DNA from: CALKXV01 sp965228905 | GTDB lineage: Bacteria > Pseudomonadota > Alphaproteobacteria > Rhodobacterales > Rhodobacteraceae | Direction: 5' to 3' | NCBI GenBank assembly: GCA_965228905.1 | Contig: CBDDII010000002.1 | Span: 1,185,348-1,249,347, forward strand | DNA: 64,000 nt | Part shown: piece after piece, positions 43,066-50,869 of the stretch | How the letters are laid out: each line of letters begins with the position of its first letter | Numbering within the stretch: the first letter of the stretch is position 1 | The notes under the pieces: generated by a model | Databases searched by the model: none | Seen by the model: only the letters and a program-made list of their open reading frames with translations | Told to the model about the DNA's origin: nothing | Position numbers and translations under genes: made by a program

Positions 43066-43824
43066 CTAGGCTGGCGCATCCCCATAGCCCGTTTCCAGCG
43101 CCATCCAGTCACTTTCCTGAAAGTTCAGGTCGTGGTGCAGGGACTTTTCCTTGTCGAAAGAGCGTCGGAGGCGGGCAAGGTTGGCGCGGGTCCAATCGCC
43201 GGGAGCGCGTTTGCCGGACTTGTCAAAGTCGATCAGCCACGGGGTTTCGTTGTCGTCCAGCAGGATGTTGCGGCAGTTGAGGTCGGCGTGATGGACATTG
43301 AGGTCGTGCATCCGACGGATCTCGGTGCCGATGGCCTGCCAGACTGCATCGCCGAGCTTGCGGGTTTTCAGGATGTCGGCAAGGGGCAGGGCGTCGGGAA
43401 TGCGCAGGGTGATCAGGTCCGCGCGATAGAAAGGGCCGAGGTGGATGCAGCGGGCGGCGACGGGGCGGGCGACGTTAAGACCCGCCGCCAACATGCTTTG
43501 AAGAAGCGAAAATTCCTGCATGGCGCGGCTTTTTGCAACCCTGGCCCCGAGGTAGAGATCGCGGTTGATCCTGCCGATCAGCCCGCCCCGGCGGAAGTGG
43601 CGCAGCACCATGTCACGGCCTGAGTGGCGCAGGAAATACGCTTCGCCCCGGCCCCTGGAACCGCCGTGGATCAGGCCGTTTTCGGCCAGCCAGCCGGGAT
43701 CGAACAGCCGGGGTTCGAAGGTGTCGAACAGCGTGCTGTCGTACCAGATCTCCTGGCCTTCCAGTTTCAGTTTTGTCGTGGGCGTTTCGATGATCCGGCT
43801 CCGGTCCCAAAGTGTTCGCGGCAA
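43066..43824 (-). CDS. 3-deoxy-D-manno-octulosonic acid kinase (KdkA-like)
   Basis: A small protein-kinase-fold enzyme of the WaaP/KdkA group, 252 aa, phosphorylating Kdo in LPS. The catalytic loop is HADLNCRN (residues 179-186, base Asp181), and the metal site is WLIDFDKSGKRAPG (Asp199/Asp201). The N-terminal lobe has MVLRHFRRGG with the nucleotide-contacting basic residue. The start is a TTG at 43824, because a stop lies two codons upstream and no ATG occurs before residue 72; no good ribosome site is seen. It is grouped with waaA and a core glycosyltransferase. Confidence 0.88.
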   Translation of the reverse strand: MPRTLWDRSRIIETPTTKLKLEGQEIWYDSTLFDTFEPRLFDPGWLAENGLIHGGSRGRGEAYFLRHSGRDMVLRHFRRGGLIGRINRDLYLGARVAKSRAMQEFSLLQSMLAAGLNVARPVAARCIHLGPFYRADLITLRIPDALPLADILKTRKLGDAVWQAIGTEIRRMHDLNVHHADLNCRNILLDDNETPWLIDFDKSGKRAPGDWTRANLARLRRSFDKEKSLHHDLNFQESDWMALETGYGDAPA

Positions 43825-43859
43825 AGGCTAGTGGATGCCGACCCGGGTATCCAGATCGT

Positions 43860-44636
43860 TCAGGCCCCGGTGACTTTCTGTTCAAGGTCGATTGCAACGC
43901 CGGTCATTGGGGCCGAGGCCTCGGACAGAAGGAAAACGATCTGGCGGGCGCATTCTTCCGCCGACAAGAGGCGCCCGAGGGGCAGGTTTTTCGCGGCTTC
44001 GTCTGCCCATCCTTCGCCCTTGCCCAGAATTTCGGCCTGCATCCGGTGTTCGGCCTCGGTCAGAATCCAGCCGAGGTTCAGCCCGTTGACGCGGATGCGG
44101 TCGGCAAGATGGGCGTTGGCGGCGTTCTTGGTCAGGGTCAGAAGCGCGCCCTTGGTGGCCGAATAGATGGCAAGGTTGGGTGCGCCGCAATGGGCGTTCA
44201 TGGACAGGACGTTGACGATGCTGCCGGGGGATTTGCGGGCTTTCAGGTCGCGGATCATGTCTTGCATAAGGAAGAAGGGGGCGCGGGTGTTGACGGAAAA
44301 GAGACTGTCCCAGTCGTCCAACGTGCCGTCTTCGAAAGAGGCGCGTGTGGTCAGGCCTGCGGCGTTGACCAGCGCATCGACCGGGCCAAGGGCGCTTTGG
44401 GCGGCCGAAAGGATGGCTTCGGGCGCTGTCACATCCGACAGGTCGAAAGCGCCGTGGGCGACTTTCGTGCCTTGATCGGCAAGTTCGCCCGCCACGCGGG
44501 CGCATCCCGCCTCATCCCGGTCGGTCAGGAACAAGGCACCGACGCCCGAGGCGGCGAGTTCCACCGCGGTGGCCTTGCCGATGCCGCTGGCGGCCCCTGT
44601 CACAAGGGCGGTGCGGTTCTTCATGGTGACGTTCAT
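43860..44636 (-). CDS. SDR family oxidoreductase
   Basis: A 258-aa NAD(P)-dependent short-chain dehydrogenase. The nucleotide motif is TGAASGIGKA, followed by LVNAAGLTT and the catalytic Ser/Tyr/Lys set in VLSMNAHCG and YSATKGALL. FLTDRD with an aspartate at the end of beta-2 suggests NAD preference. Its ATG overlaps the end of the LacI gene by 4 bp, so it is the regulator's operon partner. It lies divergent to the hydroxylase/Rieske genes and likely oxidises a sugar or polyol intermediate of that module. Confidence 0.92.
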   Translation of the reverse strand: MNVTMKNRTALVTGAASGIGKATAVELAASGVGALFLTDRDEAGCARVAGELADQGTKVAHGAFDLSDVTAPEAILSAAQSALGPVDALVNAAGLTTRASFEDGTLDDWDSLFSVNTRAPFFLMQDMIRDLKARKSPGSIVNVLSMNAHCGAPNLAIYSATKGALLTLTKNAANAHLADRIRVNGLNLGWILTEAEHRMQAEILGKGEGWADEAAKNLPLGRLLSAEECARQIVFLLSEASAPMTGVAIDLEQKVTGA

Positions 44637-45670
44637 TCCTCGACCGCTCCTTTCGGCAGGTTCTCGCGAAAGATGATCCGCGGTTCGATATGGCGGGCCG
44701 GAAGCAGGGGTGTGCTGGCGGCGATTGCGCCCAGAAGACGGATGATCGCCTGTTCGCCCACCATCCGTGCGTTCTGGTCCACCACCACGTCGACCAGGCC
44801 CCGTTCAAGCCATTCGGCGGAACTTTCCGTCAGATCGTGCATGATTGCAAAGGGTCTGTTTCCGGCGGCGACCGTGCCGAGAGCTTCGACGATCCCCTTG
44901 CGGCCCGCGCCGACGCAATAGACGCCCAAGAGGTTTTCATGCCGGGCCAGCAATTTTTCGGTCATCCGGCGGGATTTCGTCGGGTCTTCGCCGGTTTCGA
45001 TTGGCGGAAGCAGGGAGAGCGAGGGGTAAAGTCGTTCCATCACCTCGCGAAACCCCGCTTCGCGCTCGCGGTGGCCGTGAAATTCGTGACTGCCGAGGAA
45101 GACCGCGATCTCGCCTTTGAGGTGCCCCAGGCTTAACCCCATGATCCGCGCGGCGGTGCGCCCGGCAATCCTGTTGTCGACGCCGACATAGGCCGAGCGC
45201 GGAGTGCCGGGGATGTCGGAGGCCAGTGTCACCACGCGCACGCCTGCCTCGCAAAGCGCGGTAAGGGCGGCGCGATTCTTTGCATGGTCGGTGGCGATCA
45301 ACCCGACGCCTTCGGTGCGAAGCGACAATTGTTCAAGCGCGGGCAGGACGGCCTCGGGGCCGATGCCTTCCATCCTTGTGACCTTGCAGCTTTCCACAAG
45401 CGGGAGCGTCCGCGAAAATTCCGTCAGGCTGTCGATCACGTCGTGCATGAAGGCGTTGTCGCCAAAGGGGATCAGGAATTCCAGCCGGGCCGGGCGCGAG
45501 GGCAGGACCACCATGCCTTCGGAGGGCAGGTAGCCAAGGTCGCGGGCCGCGGTCAGCACACGCTGCCGGTTGGCCGGGCTGACACCGGGGCGGCCGTTCA
45601 ACGCGCGGTCGACAGTGGCCGTCGAAACCCCCGCCGCTTCGGCAATGCCCTTGATCGTGGTTCGGCTCAT
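44633..45670 (-). CDS. LacI family transcriptional regulator (module 1)
   Basis: A 345-aa LacI/GalR-type repressor. The N-terminal helix-turn-helix with hinge helix is TIKGIAEAAGVSTATVDRAL followed by NGRPGVSPANRQRV. A periplasmic-binding-protein-like ligand domain (about 65-340) includes GVGLIATDHAKNRA and YVGVDNRIAGRTAARIM. It is transcribed with the SDR and is divergent from the di-iron hydroxylase gene. The spacer is very short, only 35 bp, and carries a tandem 10-bp repeat that may be its operator. The ligand is probably a sugar or cyclitol. Confidence 0.93.
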   Translation of the reverse strand: MSRTTIKGIAEAAGVSTATVDRALNGRPGVSPANRQRVLTAARDLGYLPSEGMVVLPSRPARLEFLIPFGDNAFMHDVIDSLTEFSRTLPLVESCKVTRMEGIGPEAVLPALEQLSLRTEGVGLIATDHAKNRAALTALCEAGVRVVTLASDIPGTPRSAYVGVDNRIAGRTAARIMGLSLGHLKGEIAVFLGSHEFHGHREREAGFREVMERLYPSLSLLPPIETGEDPTKSRRMTEKLLARHENLLGVYCVGAGRKGIVEALGTVAAGNRPFAIMHDLTESSAEWLERGLVDVVVDQNARMVGEQAIIRLLGAIAASTPLLPARHIEPRIIFRENLPKGAVEE

Positions 45671-45671
45671 C

Positions 45672-45691
45672 TGATGTGATTTGATGTGATT
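45672..45691. promoter_or_regulatory. tandem 10-bp direct repeat between divergent genes
   Basis: TGATGTGATT occurs twice head-to-tail (45672-45681 and 45682-45691), filling most of the 35-bp spacer between the LacI gene and the hydroxylase gene. It is a candidate regulator site; LacI operators are usually palindromic, so another factor is possible. Confidence 0.4.
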
Positions 45692-45705
45692 TCCGGTTGA
45701 GGTCA

Positions 45706-46893
45706 ATGGCCGAAACGCGTTTTGCTGGACCTGAGGAAGCGCAGAAAGCTGATGCAGGGGAGGGCACGGCAATCAACGCAGAAACCGACATCGTGGCCGC
45801 GCGGGACTATTCCCTAACCGGACCTTCGGCGGAGCACGCTGTCGAAGCCGGGCTGGCGGCGGCCCAGTGGTATCACACCGAGATCCCCCGCAAGACCATG
45901 AAAGAACTGATGAAACGGCGCGATGGCCCGGCCATGCGCGACACGATCATCTGGGCGTTGTTGCATGTCGTCTTTGCTGCTGGCGGCATCTATTTCTGGG
46001 GGTCGTGGATCGCTGTGCCGTTCTGGATGGCCTACGGTGTGCTTTACGGATCGGCCTGCGACTCGCGCTGGCACGAATGCGGGCATGGCACGGCCTTTCG
46101 CACCCGCTGGATGAATGATGTCGTCTATCACATCGCGTCATTCCAGGTGATGCGGAACCCGATCAACTGGCGCTGGAGCCACGCGCGGCATCATACGGAC
46201 ACGATCATCGTGGGCCGGGATGCGGAAATCGCCTGGATGCATCCGATCAAGCTGGGGTTGAAGGCGCTGGCCTATGTCGGGGTCTACGATCTCTGGCTAT
46301 CGCTGAAGGTTCTGGCGCGGAATGCCGCCGGAAATCTGTCGCCGGATGAAAAGGATTATATCCCCGAAAGCGAATGGCCCAAGGTCGTGTTCTGGGCGCG
46401 GATCCACATGGCGATTTATGGCGCGACCTTGCTTGTCGCGCTTGTCATGTTTGCGTCGGGCATGGGCTGGAAGGCGACCATACCCCTTTTGATCATCGGT
46501 GGTCCCCGCGCCTATGGCTGCTGGCATATGATCATGACGGGGCTGTTGCAGCACGGCGGGCTGGCCGAAGATGTTCTGGACCACCGGCTGAACTCGCGCA
46601 CCCTGTACCTGAACCCCATCAGCCGTTGGATTTACTGGAACATGAATTACCACGTCGAACACCACATGTTCCCGATGGTGCCTTATTACGCGCTGCCCGA
46701 CCTGCACGAGCTTATCAAGCACGACCTGCCGCCGCCGAACACATCGCTGTTTGACGCCTACCGCGAGATGGTCCGCGCCGTCATGCGCCAGCGTCGTGAA
46801 CCGGGGTATTTCCTGAAAAAGGATCTGCCCGAAACCGCAAAACCCTACCGCGAAGATCTGCACGACACCGTGCCGGAACGCGCCAACGCCTGA
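45706..46893 (+). CDS. desaturase-like membrane di-iron hydroxylase (MocD-like)
   Basis: Integral membrane di-iron oxygenase of the fatty acid desaturase superfamily, 395 aa. The histidine boxes are HECGH (123-127), HARHH (159-163) and NYHVEHH (about 315-321), with four hydrophobic segments between them. Right behind it, overlapping by one base, is a Rieske ferredoxin gene. This pairing is that of rhizobial MocD and MocE, which with a reductase (MocF) are needed to use the O-methylated inositol amine rhizopine, presumably by oxidative demethylation. No MocF-like reductase is present here. The first 30 residues may be untranslated (a GTG at 45793 is an alternative start). Substrate is an inference. 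Confidence 0.85.
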   Translation: MAETRFAGPEEAQKADAGEGTAINAETDIVAARDYSLTGPSAEHAVEAGLAAAQWYHTEIPRKTMKELMKRRDGPAMRDTIIWALLHVVFAAGGIYFWGSWIAVPFWMAYGVLYGSACDSRWHECGHGTAFRTRWMNDVVYHIASFQVMRNPINWRWSHARHHTDTIIVGRDAEIAWMHPIKLGLKALAYVGVYDLWLSLKVLARNAAGNLSPDEKDYIPESEWPKVVFWARIHMAIYGATLLVALVMFASGMGWKATIPLLIIGGPRAYGCWHMIMTGLLQHGGLAEDVLDHRLNSRTLYLNPISRWIYWNMNYHVEHHMFPMVPYYALPDLHELIKHDLPPPNTSLFDAYREMVRAVMRQRREPGYFLKKDLPETAKPYREDLHDTVPERANA

Positions 46894-47216
46894 TGGAAGA
46901 CTTGATGCCCTGGATTGATGCCTGCGCTGCCGACGACATCGAAGAAGAAGACGTGATCCGGTGGGATCACGGTGGACGCACATTTGCGATCTATCACGGG
47001 GTGGATGGCGCGTTTTACTGCACCGACGGGCTTTGCACGCATGAGAAGGTTCACCTTGCCGACGGTCTTGTCATGGATAACGAGATCGAGTGCCCCAAGC
47101 ACAACGGCTTGTTCGATTACACCACGGGCGAGGCGCTGCGTGCGCCGGTCTGCGTGGATCTGTCCACCTATCCCGCCAAGACCGAAGGCGGGCGCGTTCT
47201 GGTGCTGGTCGAATGA
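46893..47216 (+). CDS. Rieske [2Fe-2S] ferredoxin (MocE-like)
   Basis: A 107-aa soluble Rieske ferredoxin. The cluster ligands are Cys48 and His50 in CTHEKVHLADG and Cys67 and His70 in CPKHNGLFD, the standard CxH and CxxH pair. TGEALRAPVCVDLSTYPAK follows. The ATG overlaps the TGA of the hydroxylase gene by one base, and its own stop overlaps the next gene as ATGA, so stoichiometric production with its neighbours is expected. It should deliver electrons to the di-iron hydroxylase. The reductase that feeds it must be encoded elsewhere. Confidence 0.95.
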   Translation: MEDLMPWIDACAADDIEEEDVIRWDHGGRTFAIYHGVDGAFYCTDGLCTHEKVHLADGLVMDNEIECPKHNGLFDYTTGEALRAPVCVDLSTYPAKTEGGRVLVLVE

Positions 47217-48016
47217 CCGTGCGTCGGCTTCCTACCGTCCATGACCTGCGCATGTTGAAGGGCCAGCGGCAACTCACCATGCTCAGGTATTTCTCTCTGG
47301 ACGAGGCCCGCGCGGCCGAAGCGGCGGGGATCGACATTGCTTCCGTACCTCCCGAGGTGCTGTTCGATCCCCGCTACCGCGACGCTGCACCTTCGATCTT
47401 CTCGATGACCGGCCAGACCCATCTGGAGTCGGGCACGCCAGAGGATTACCTGCGCTGGTGCGGGGACGCGATCGAGAAGGGGGCGGATGCGCTTTACTGC
47501 TCGGGGTCTCTGAAAACGGTCGAATTCCTTGCCCGCGAACATATCCCCATCGTCGGGCATGTCGGGCTTGTGCCTGCACGCGCGACCTGGACGGGCGGTT
47601 TCAGGGCCGTCGGCAAGACGGCTGCGGATGCGCTCAGCCTTTACGACGAAGTCAAAGCCTATGAAAACGCAGGCGCTTTCGCTGTCGAGATCGAGGTTGT
47701 CCCCGAAGAGGTGGCAAGCGAGATTTCCAGCCGCGTCGATATCCTGTTGTGGTCCATGGGGGCCGGTGCGGGCTGCGATGCGCAGTATCTCTTTGCCAAT
47801 GACATCCTGGGCTATACCGAGGGGCACATTCCGCGCCATTCAAAGATTTACAGGGATTTCGCCGCTGAATTCGCGCGGCTTCAACAGGAACGCATCGCCG
47901 CGTTCCGTGAATTCGCAAGCGACGTGGAAAGCGGCGCCTACCCGGAGGAACAGCATCTTGTCCGCATGGACCAAGACGAACTCGCGGCATTCCGCGAGGG
48001 GATGGCGTCGCGCTGA
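47213..48016 (+). CDS. PanB-fold protein lacking PanB active-site residues
   Basis: A 267-aa TIM-barrel protein of the ketopantoate hydroxymethyltransferase (PanB) / PEP mutase superfamily. It aligns along its length: GHVGLVPARATWTGGFRAVG, AYENAGAFAVEIEVVPEEVA (conserved Glu161), and DILGYTEGHIPRHSK. By hand alignment the metal-binding DSLG motif of PanB reads PPEV, the second metal aspartate is gone (FSMTG) and the catalytic KxEGG reads YCSGS. It is therefore unlikely to make ketopantoate. It is translationally coupled to the Rieske ferredoxin gene. It may act on the hydroxylase product or handle a one-carbon fragment, which is speculation. Confidence 0.82.
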   Translation: MTVRRLPTVHDLRMLKGQRQLTMLRYFSLDEARAAEAAGIDIASVPPEVLFDPRYRDAAPSIFSMTGQTHLESGTPEDYLRWCGDAIEKGADALYCSGSLKTVEFLAREHIPIVGHVGLVPARATWTGGFRAVGKTAADALSLYDEVKAYENAGAFAVEIEVVPEEVASEISSRVDILLWSMGAGAGCDAQYLFANDILGYTEGHIPRHSKIYRDFAAEFARLQQERIAAFREFASDVESGAYPEEQHLVRMDQDELAAFREGMASR

Positions 48017-48038
48017 CGCCGAAAGGAAGACCAAGGAA

Positions 48039-48059
48039 GCCCGGCAGGGAAAGCCGGGC
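48039..48059 (+). repeat. hairpin before the ABC receptor gene
   Basis: GCCCGGC and GCCGGGC form a 7-bp perfect stem with a 7-nt loop, 19 nt before the start codon of the binding-protein gene and clear of its AGGGAGG ribosome site. No T-run. It may be a processing or stability element that separates the enzyme part of the mRNA from the transporter part. Confidence 0.5.
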
Positions 48060-48078
48060 GCATCAGGGAGGAACTGAA

Positions 48079-49014
48079 ATGCTGAGACGTACACTACTTG
48101 GGGCCGCCGCCGCGCTGGCCTTTGCACCTGTCGCGGGGTTTGCGCAGGAAGCCAAGACATTCTTCTGGATCTCGCACGGCGGGCCGGCCGACCCGGTCTG
48201 GACCTACTTCCTGCAAGGCGCGGAAGACTGGGCGGAAGACACCGGCCACACGGTCAACACCTCGTTCCACTCGGGCGACGTGCCAAGCCAGCAGGAAGCG
48301 GTTCGTGCCGCTATCGCATCCGGTGCCGACGGCATCTGTTCGACCAGCCCCGATCCGGGGTCGATGGTCGATGTCGTGGCCGAGGCGCGTGATGCCGGGA
48401 TTCCGATCGTGAACTTCAACACGCCGGACGATGCGCCGAACTGGAACGCCTATGTGGGCGGCGATCTGAACTACGTGGGCCGGTCCTGGGCGCAGTATCT
48501 TGTCGACAAGGGCCATGTGAGCGAGGGCGACTTCGTCTGGATGCCGGTCGAGGTGCCGGGTGCGTCTTACGGTGTGGAAGAGGAAAAGGGCATCGCCGAG
48601 GTCTTCGAACCGCTTGGCATCACCTGGGAAGTCACCGACGCCACGCTCGACCAGGCCGAAGTCATCCAGCGGATGACCGACTATATCACCGCGAACCGCG
48701 ACCGGATCAGTGCGATGATCGGTCTGGGTGACATGGTGACGGGATCGGTCGTGCGCGTGTGGAACCAGGCCGGGCTGGCACCGGGCGACATTCCGGTCGT
48801 CGGCTGGGGCAACTCGCTGGATACCACGCAGGGCGTCATGGACGGATACGTCTCGGCGGCCATGTGGCAGGATCCGCAGGCGACGTCCTACATGTGCCTC
48901 TCCACGCTTTTGATGGAGACAAGCAGCATTCCGGTGGGCTTCAACATCATCACCGGCGCGCTTTACGAGGCTGACACGGCCCCGCTCTATCACGGTATCA
49001 TGGGCGGCAACTGA
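48079..49014 (+). CDS. sugar ABC transporter substrate-binding protein (module 1)
   Basis: Periplasmic receptor of a CUT2-type (ribose/inositol family) importer, 311 aa. The signal peptide (residues 1-23, ending AGFAQEA) is followed by a type I periplasmic-binding fold: GADGICSTSPDPGSM, AGIPIVNFNTPDD, YVGGDLNYVGRSW and the effector-like VVGWGNSLDTTQGVMDGYV. It belongs to the same broad group as MocB and RbsB. Encoded with one permease and one single-domain ATPase. The ligand is likely a pyranose or cyclitol. Confidence 0.93.
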   Translation: MLRRTLLGAAAALAFAPVAGFAQEAKTFFWISHGGPADPVWTYFLQGAEDWAEDTGHTVNTSFHSGDVPSQQEAVRAAIASGADGICSTSPDPGSMVDVVAEARDAGIPIVNFNTPDDAPNWNAYVGGDLNYVGRSWAQYLVDKGHVSEGDFVWMPVEVPGASYGVEEEKGIAEVFEPLGITWEVTDATLDQAEVIQRMTDYITANRDRISAMIGLGDMVTGSVVRVWNQAGLAPGDIPVVGWGNSLDTTQGVMDGYVSAAMWQDPQATSYMCLSTLLMETSSIPVGFNIITGALYEADTAPLYHGIMGGN

Positions 49015-49075
49015 GCCCTTTGAAACTTGCCTGCGGCGTTCTGCGCCGCAGGTCCCCAACCAAGGCCGAGGCCCC

Positions 49076-50101
49076 ATGTCCGACACAAATACTTCCGAGG
49101 CGCCCGCCGCGCCGCCCGAACGGCCCGGCATCGCCCGGCTTTTGATCGCCATGCCCGAGTTCGGACCGATGGTCCTGCTTGTGGTCATGCTGATCGTTTT
49201 CACGTCCATCAACCCGGCGTTTCTGTCGCTGACGAATATCTCGAACGCGCTGACCTTCACGGTCGAGCTTGGGTTGATCGCGCTGGCGATGACGCTCTTG
49301 ATGACTTCGGGCGAGTTCGACCTTTCGGTCGGCTCGGTCTTCGGGTTCACGCCGGTGGTGATGTGGACGCTGTTCAACACCGGCACCATGGCGCTGTTCC
49401 CGGCTTTCGTGCTGGCGCTGCTTGTCGCCGTGGCCATCGGCGCCTTCAGCGGGTTGTTCGTCACACGCCTCGGCATCCCGTCCTTCCTTGTCACACTTGG
49501 GATGCTGTTGATGGTGCGCGGTTCCGCGCTCTGGCTGACCTCCGGTTTCCCGCAGAGGACATGGAACGCCGGCGAGCAATGGCTGGCCGAGGTTCTGGTG
49601 GGCGATTTCTATATCGGCGGCCTGCGCATCTATATGAGCCTGATCTGGTTCATCCTGATCGCCGTCGGTTTCCATTACCTGCTGACCAAATCGCGCTTCG
49701 GCAACTGGATCCAGGCAACCGGCGGCAATCCGGGGGCTGCGCGGAACCGGGGGGTTCCGATCCGCAAGGTAAAACTGATCCTGTTCATGCTGACCTCCGC
49801 CATGGCGGGTCTCGCGGGCGTGATTTCATCGATCCGGGTGTCGGCGGCGAACCCCAATTCCGGCATGGGCTATGAACTGGAGGTCATCGCCATGGTGGTG
49901 ATCGGCGGCACGGTTCTGACCGGCGGGCGCGGCACGATCATCGGGACCGTGCTGGGCGTGCTGATCCTGCGGCTGATGCGCAACGGCATTGTCCTGATCG
50001 GGGTGCCGGGTCTGGCCTATAACATCTTCATCGGGGCGATCATTCTGGGCATGATGGCCTTGCACGCGGCGCTGGAGAAGCGCCACAACGAGGGGGTCTG
50101 A
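49076..50101 (+). CDS. sugar ABC transporter permease (module 1)
   Basis: RbsC-type polytopic permease, 341 aa, with about nine hydrophobic segments after a soluble N-terminus of 25 residues. Family signatures are TSGEFDLSVGSVFGF (the GxxDLSVG loop), TRLGIPSFLVTLGMLLMVRG, ATGGNPGAARNRGVPI (contact to the ATPase) and VIGGTVLTGGRGTIIGTVLG. It lies 3 nt before the ATPase gene. It probably forms a homodimer, since only one permease gene is present in this module. Confidence 0.95.
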   Translation: MSDTNTSEAPAAPPERPGIARLLIAMPEFGPMVLLVVMLIVFTSINPAFLSLTNISNALTFTVELGLIALAMTLLMTSGEFDLSVGSVFGFTPVVMWTLFNTGTMALFPAFVLALLVAVAIGAFSGLFVTRLGIPSFLVTLGMLLMVRGSALWLTSGFPQRTWNAGEQWLAEVLVGDFYIGGLRIYMSLIWFILIAVGFHYLLTKSRFGNWIQATGGNPGAARNRGVPIRKVKLILFMLTSAMAGLAGVISSIRVSAANPNSGMGYELEVIAMVVIGGTVLTGGRGTIIGTVLGVLILRLMRNGIVLIGVPGLAYNIFIGAIILGMMALHAALEKRHNEGV

Positions 50102-50104
50102 GCC

Positions 50105-50869
50105 ATGCCTGACACCGGCACGCCGCTTGTCGAAATGCGGAATATCGAAAAGTTCTATGGCCGCATCCACGCGCTGAGGAACGTGAACCTGACCATCCCG
50201 CGCGGTGAAATCGTCGGCCTTCTGGGCGACAATGGCGCGGGAAAATCCACGCTGATCAAGGTGCTGTCCGGCGCGGTCCCCTATACCTCGGGCGAGATCC
50301 GGATCAACGGCAAACCCCTGAACCTGCGGTCCACCAATGACGCCATCGACGCAGGGATCGAGACGATCTATCAGGATTCCGCGCTGGTGCCTCAGCTTTC
50401 CATTGCGCGAAACCTGTTTTTGGGCCGCGAGTTGCGGAAAGGGCCGGGAATCCTTGACCGGATGGACCAGGACCGGATGAACGAGGTCGCGGGCGAACTG
50501 CTGAAACGGGTCGGGATTTCCAAGAACATCCCGCCGACGACGCCGATCGGTTCGCTTTCGGGCGGCGAACGTCAGGCGGTGGCGATTGCGCGGGCGATGT
50601 ATTTCGATAGCGAGTTGATCATCCTTGATGAGCCCACCAACAACCTTGGTGTCGCCGAGACCCAAGGGGTTCTGCGCTTCGTGCGGGATGCCCGCGACTC
50701 GGGCCATTCCTGCATTTTCATCGCGCACAACATCCATCACGTTTTCCAGGTGGTCGACCGGATGGTGGTGATGCGGCGCGGCGAGGTGGTGGCGGATGAC
50801 CTCAGCCCGAAAACCTCCAGCATTCAGGACGTCGAGGACATCATCACGGGCGAGCATGTGGCGGCATGA
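50105..50869 (+). CDS. sugar ABC transporter ATP-binding protein, single domain (module 1)
   Basis: ATPase subunit of 254 aa with a single nucleotide-binding domain, unlike the 500-aa double-domain RbsA type in module 2. Walker A is GDNGAGKST, Q-loop YQDSALVPQ, signature LSGGERQ, Walker B LIILDEPTNNLG and the H-loop in CIFIAHNIHH. It overlaps the next gene by 4 bp as ATGA. It should act as a homodimer energising the module 1 permease. Confidence 0.95.
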   Translation: MPDTGTPLVEMRNIEKFYGRIHALRNVNLTIPRGEIVGLLGDNGAGKSTLIKVLSGAVPYTSGEIRINGKPLNLRSTNDAIDAGIETIYQDSALVPQLSIARNLFLGRELRKGPGILDRMDQDRMNEVAGELLKRVGISKNIPPTTPIGSLSGGERQAVAIARAMYFDSELIILDEPTNNLGVAETQGVLRFVRDARDSGHSCIFIAHNIHHVFQVVDRMVVMRRGEVVADDLSPKTSSIQDVEDIITGEHVAA

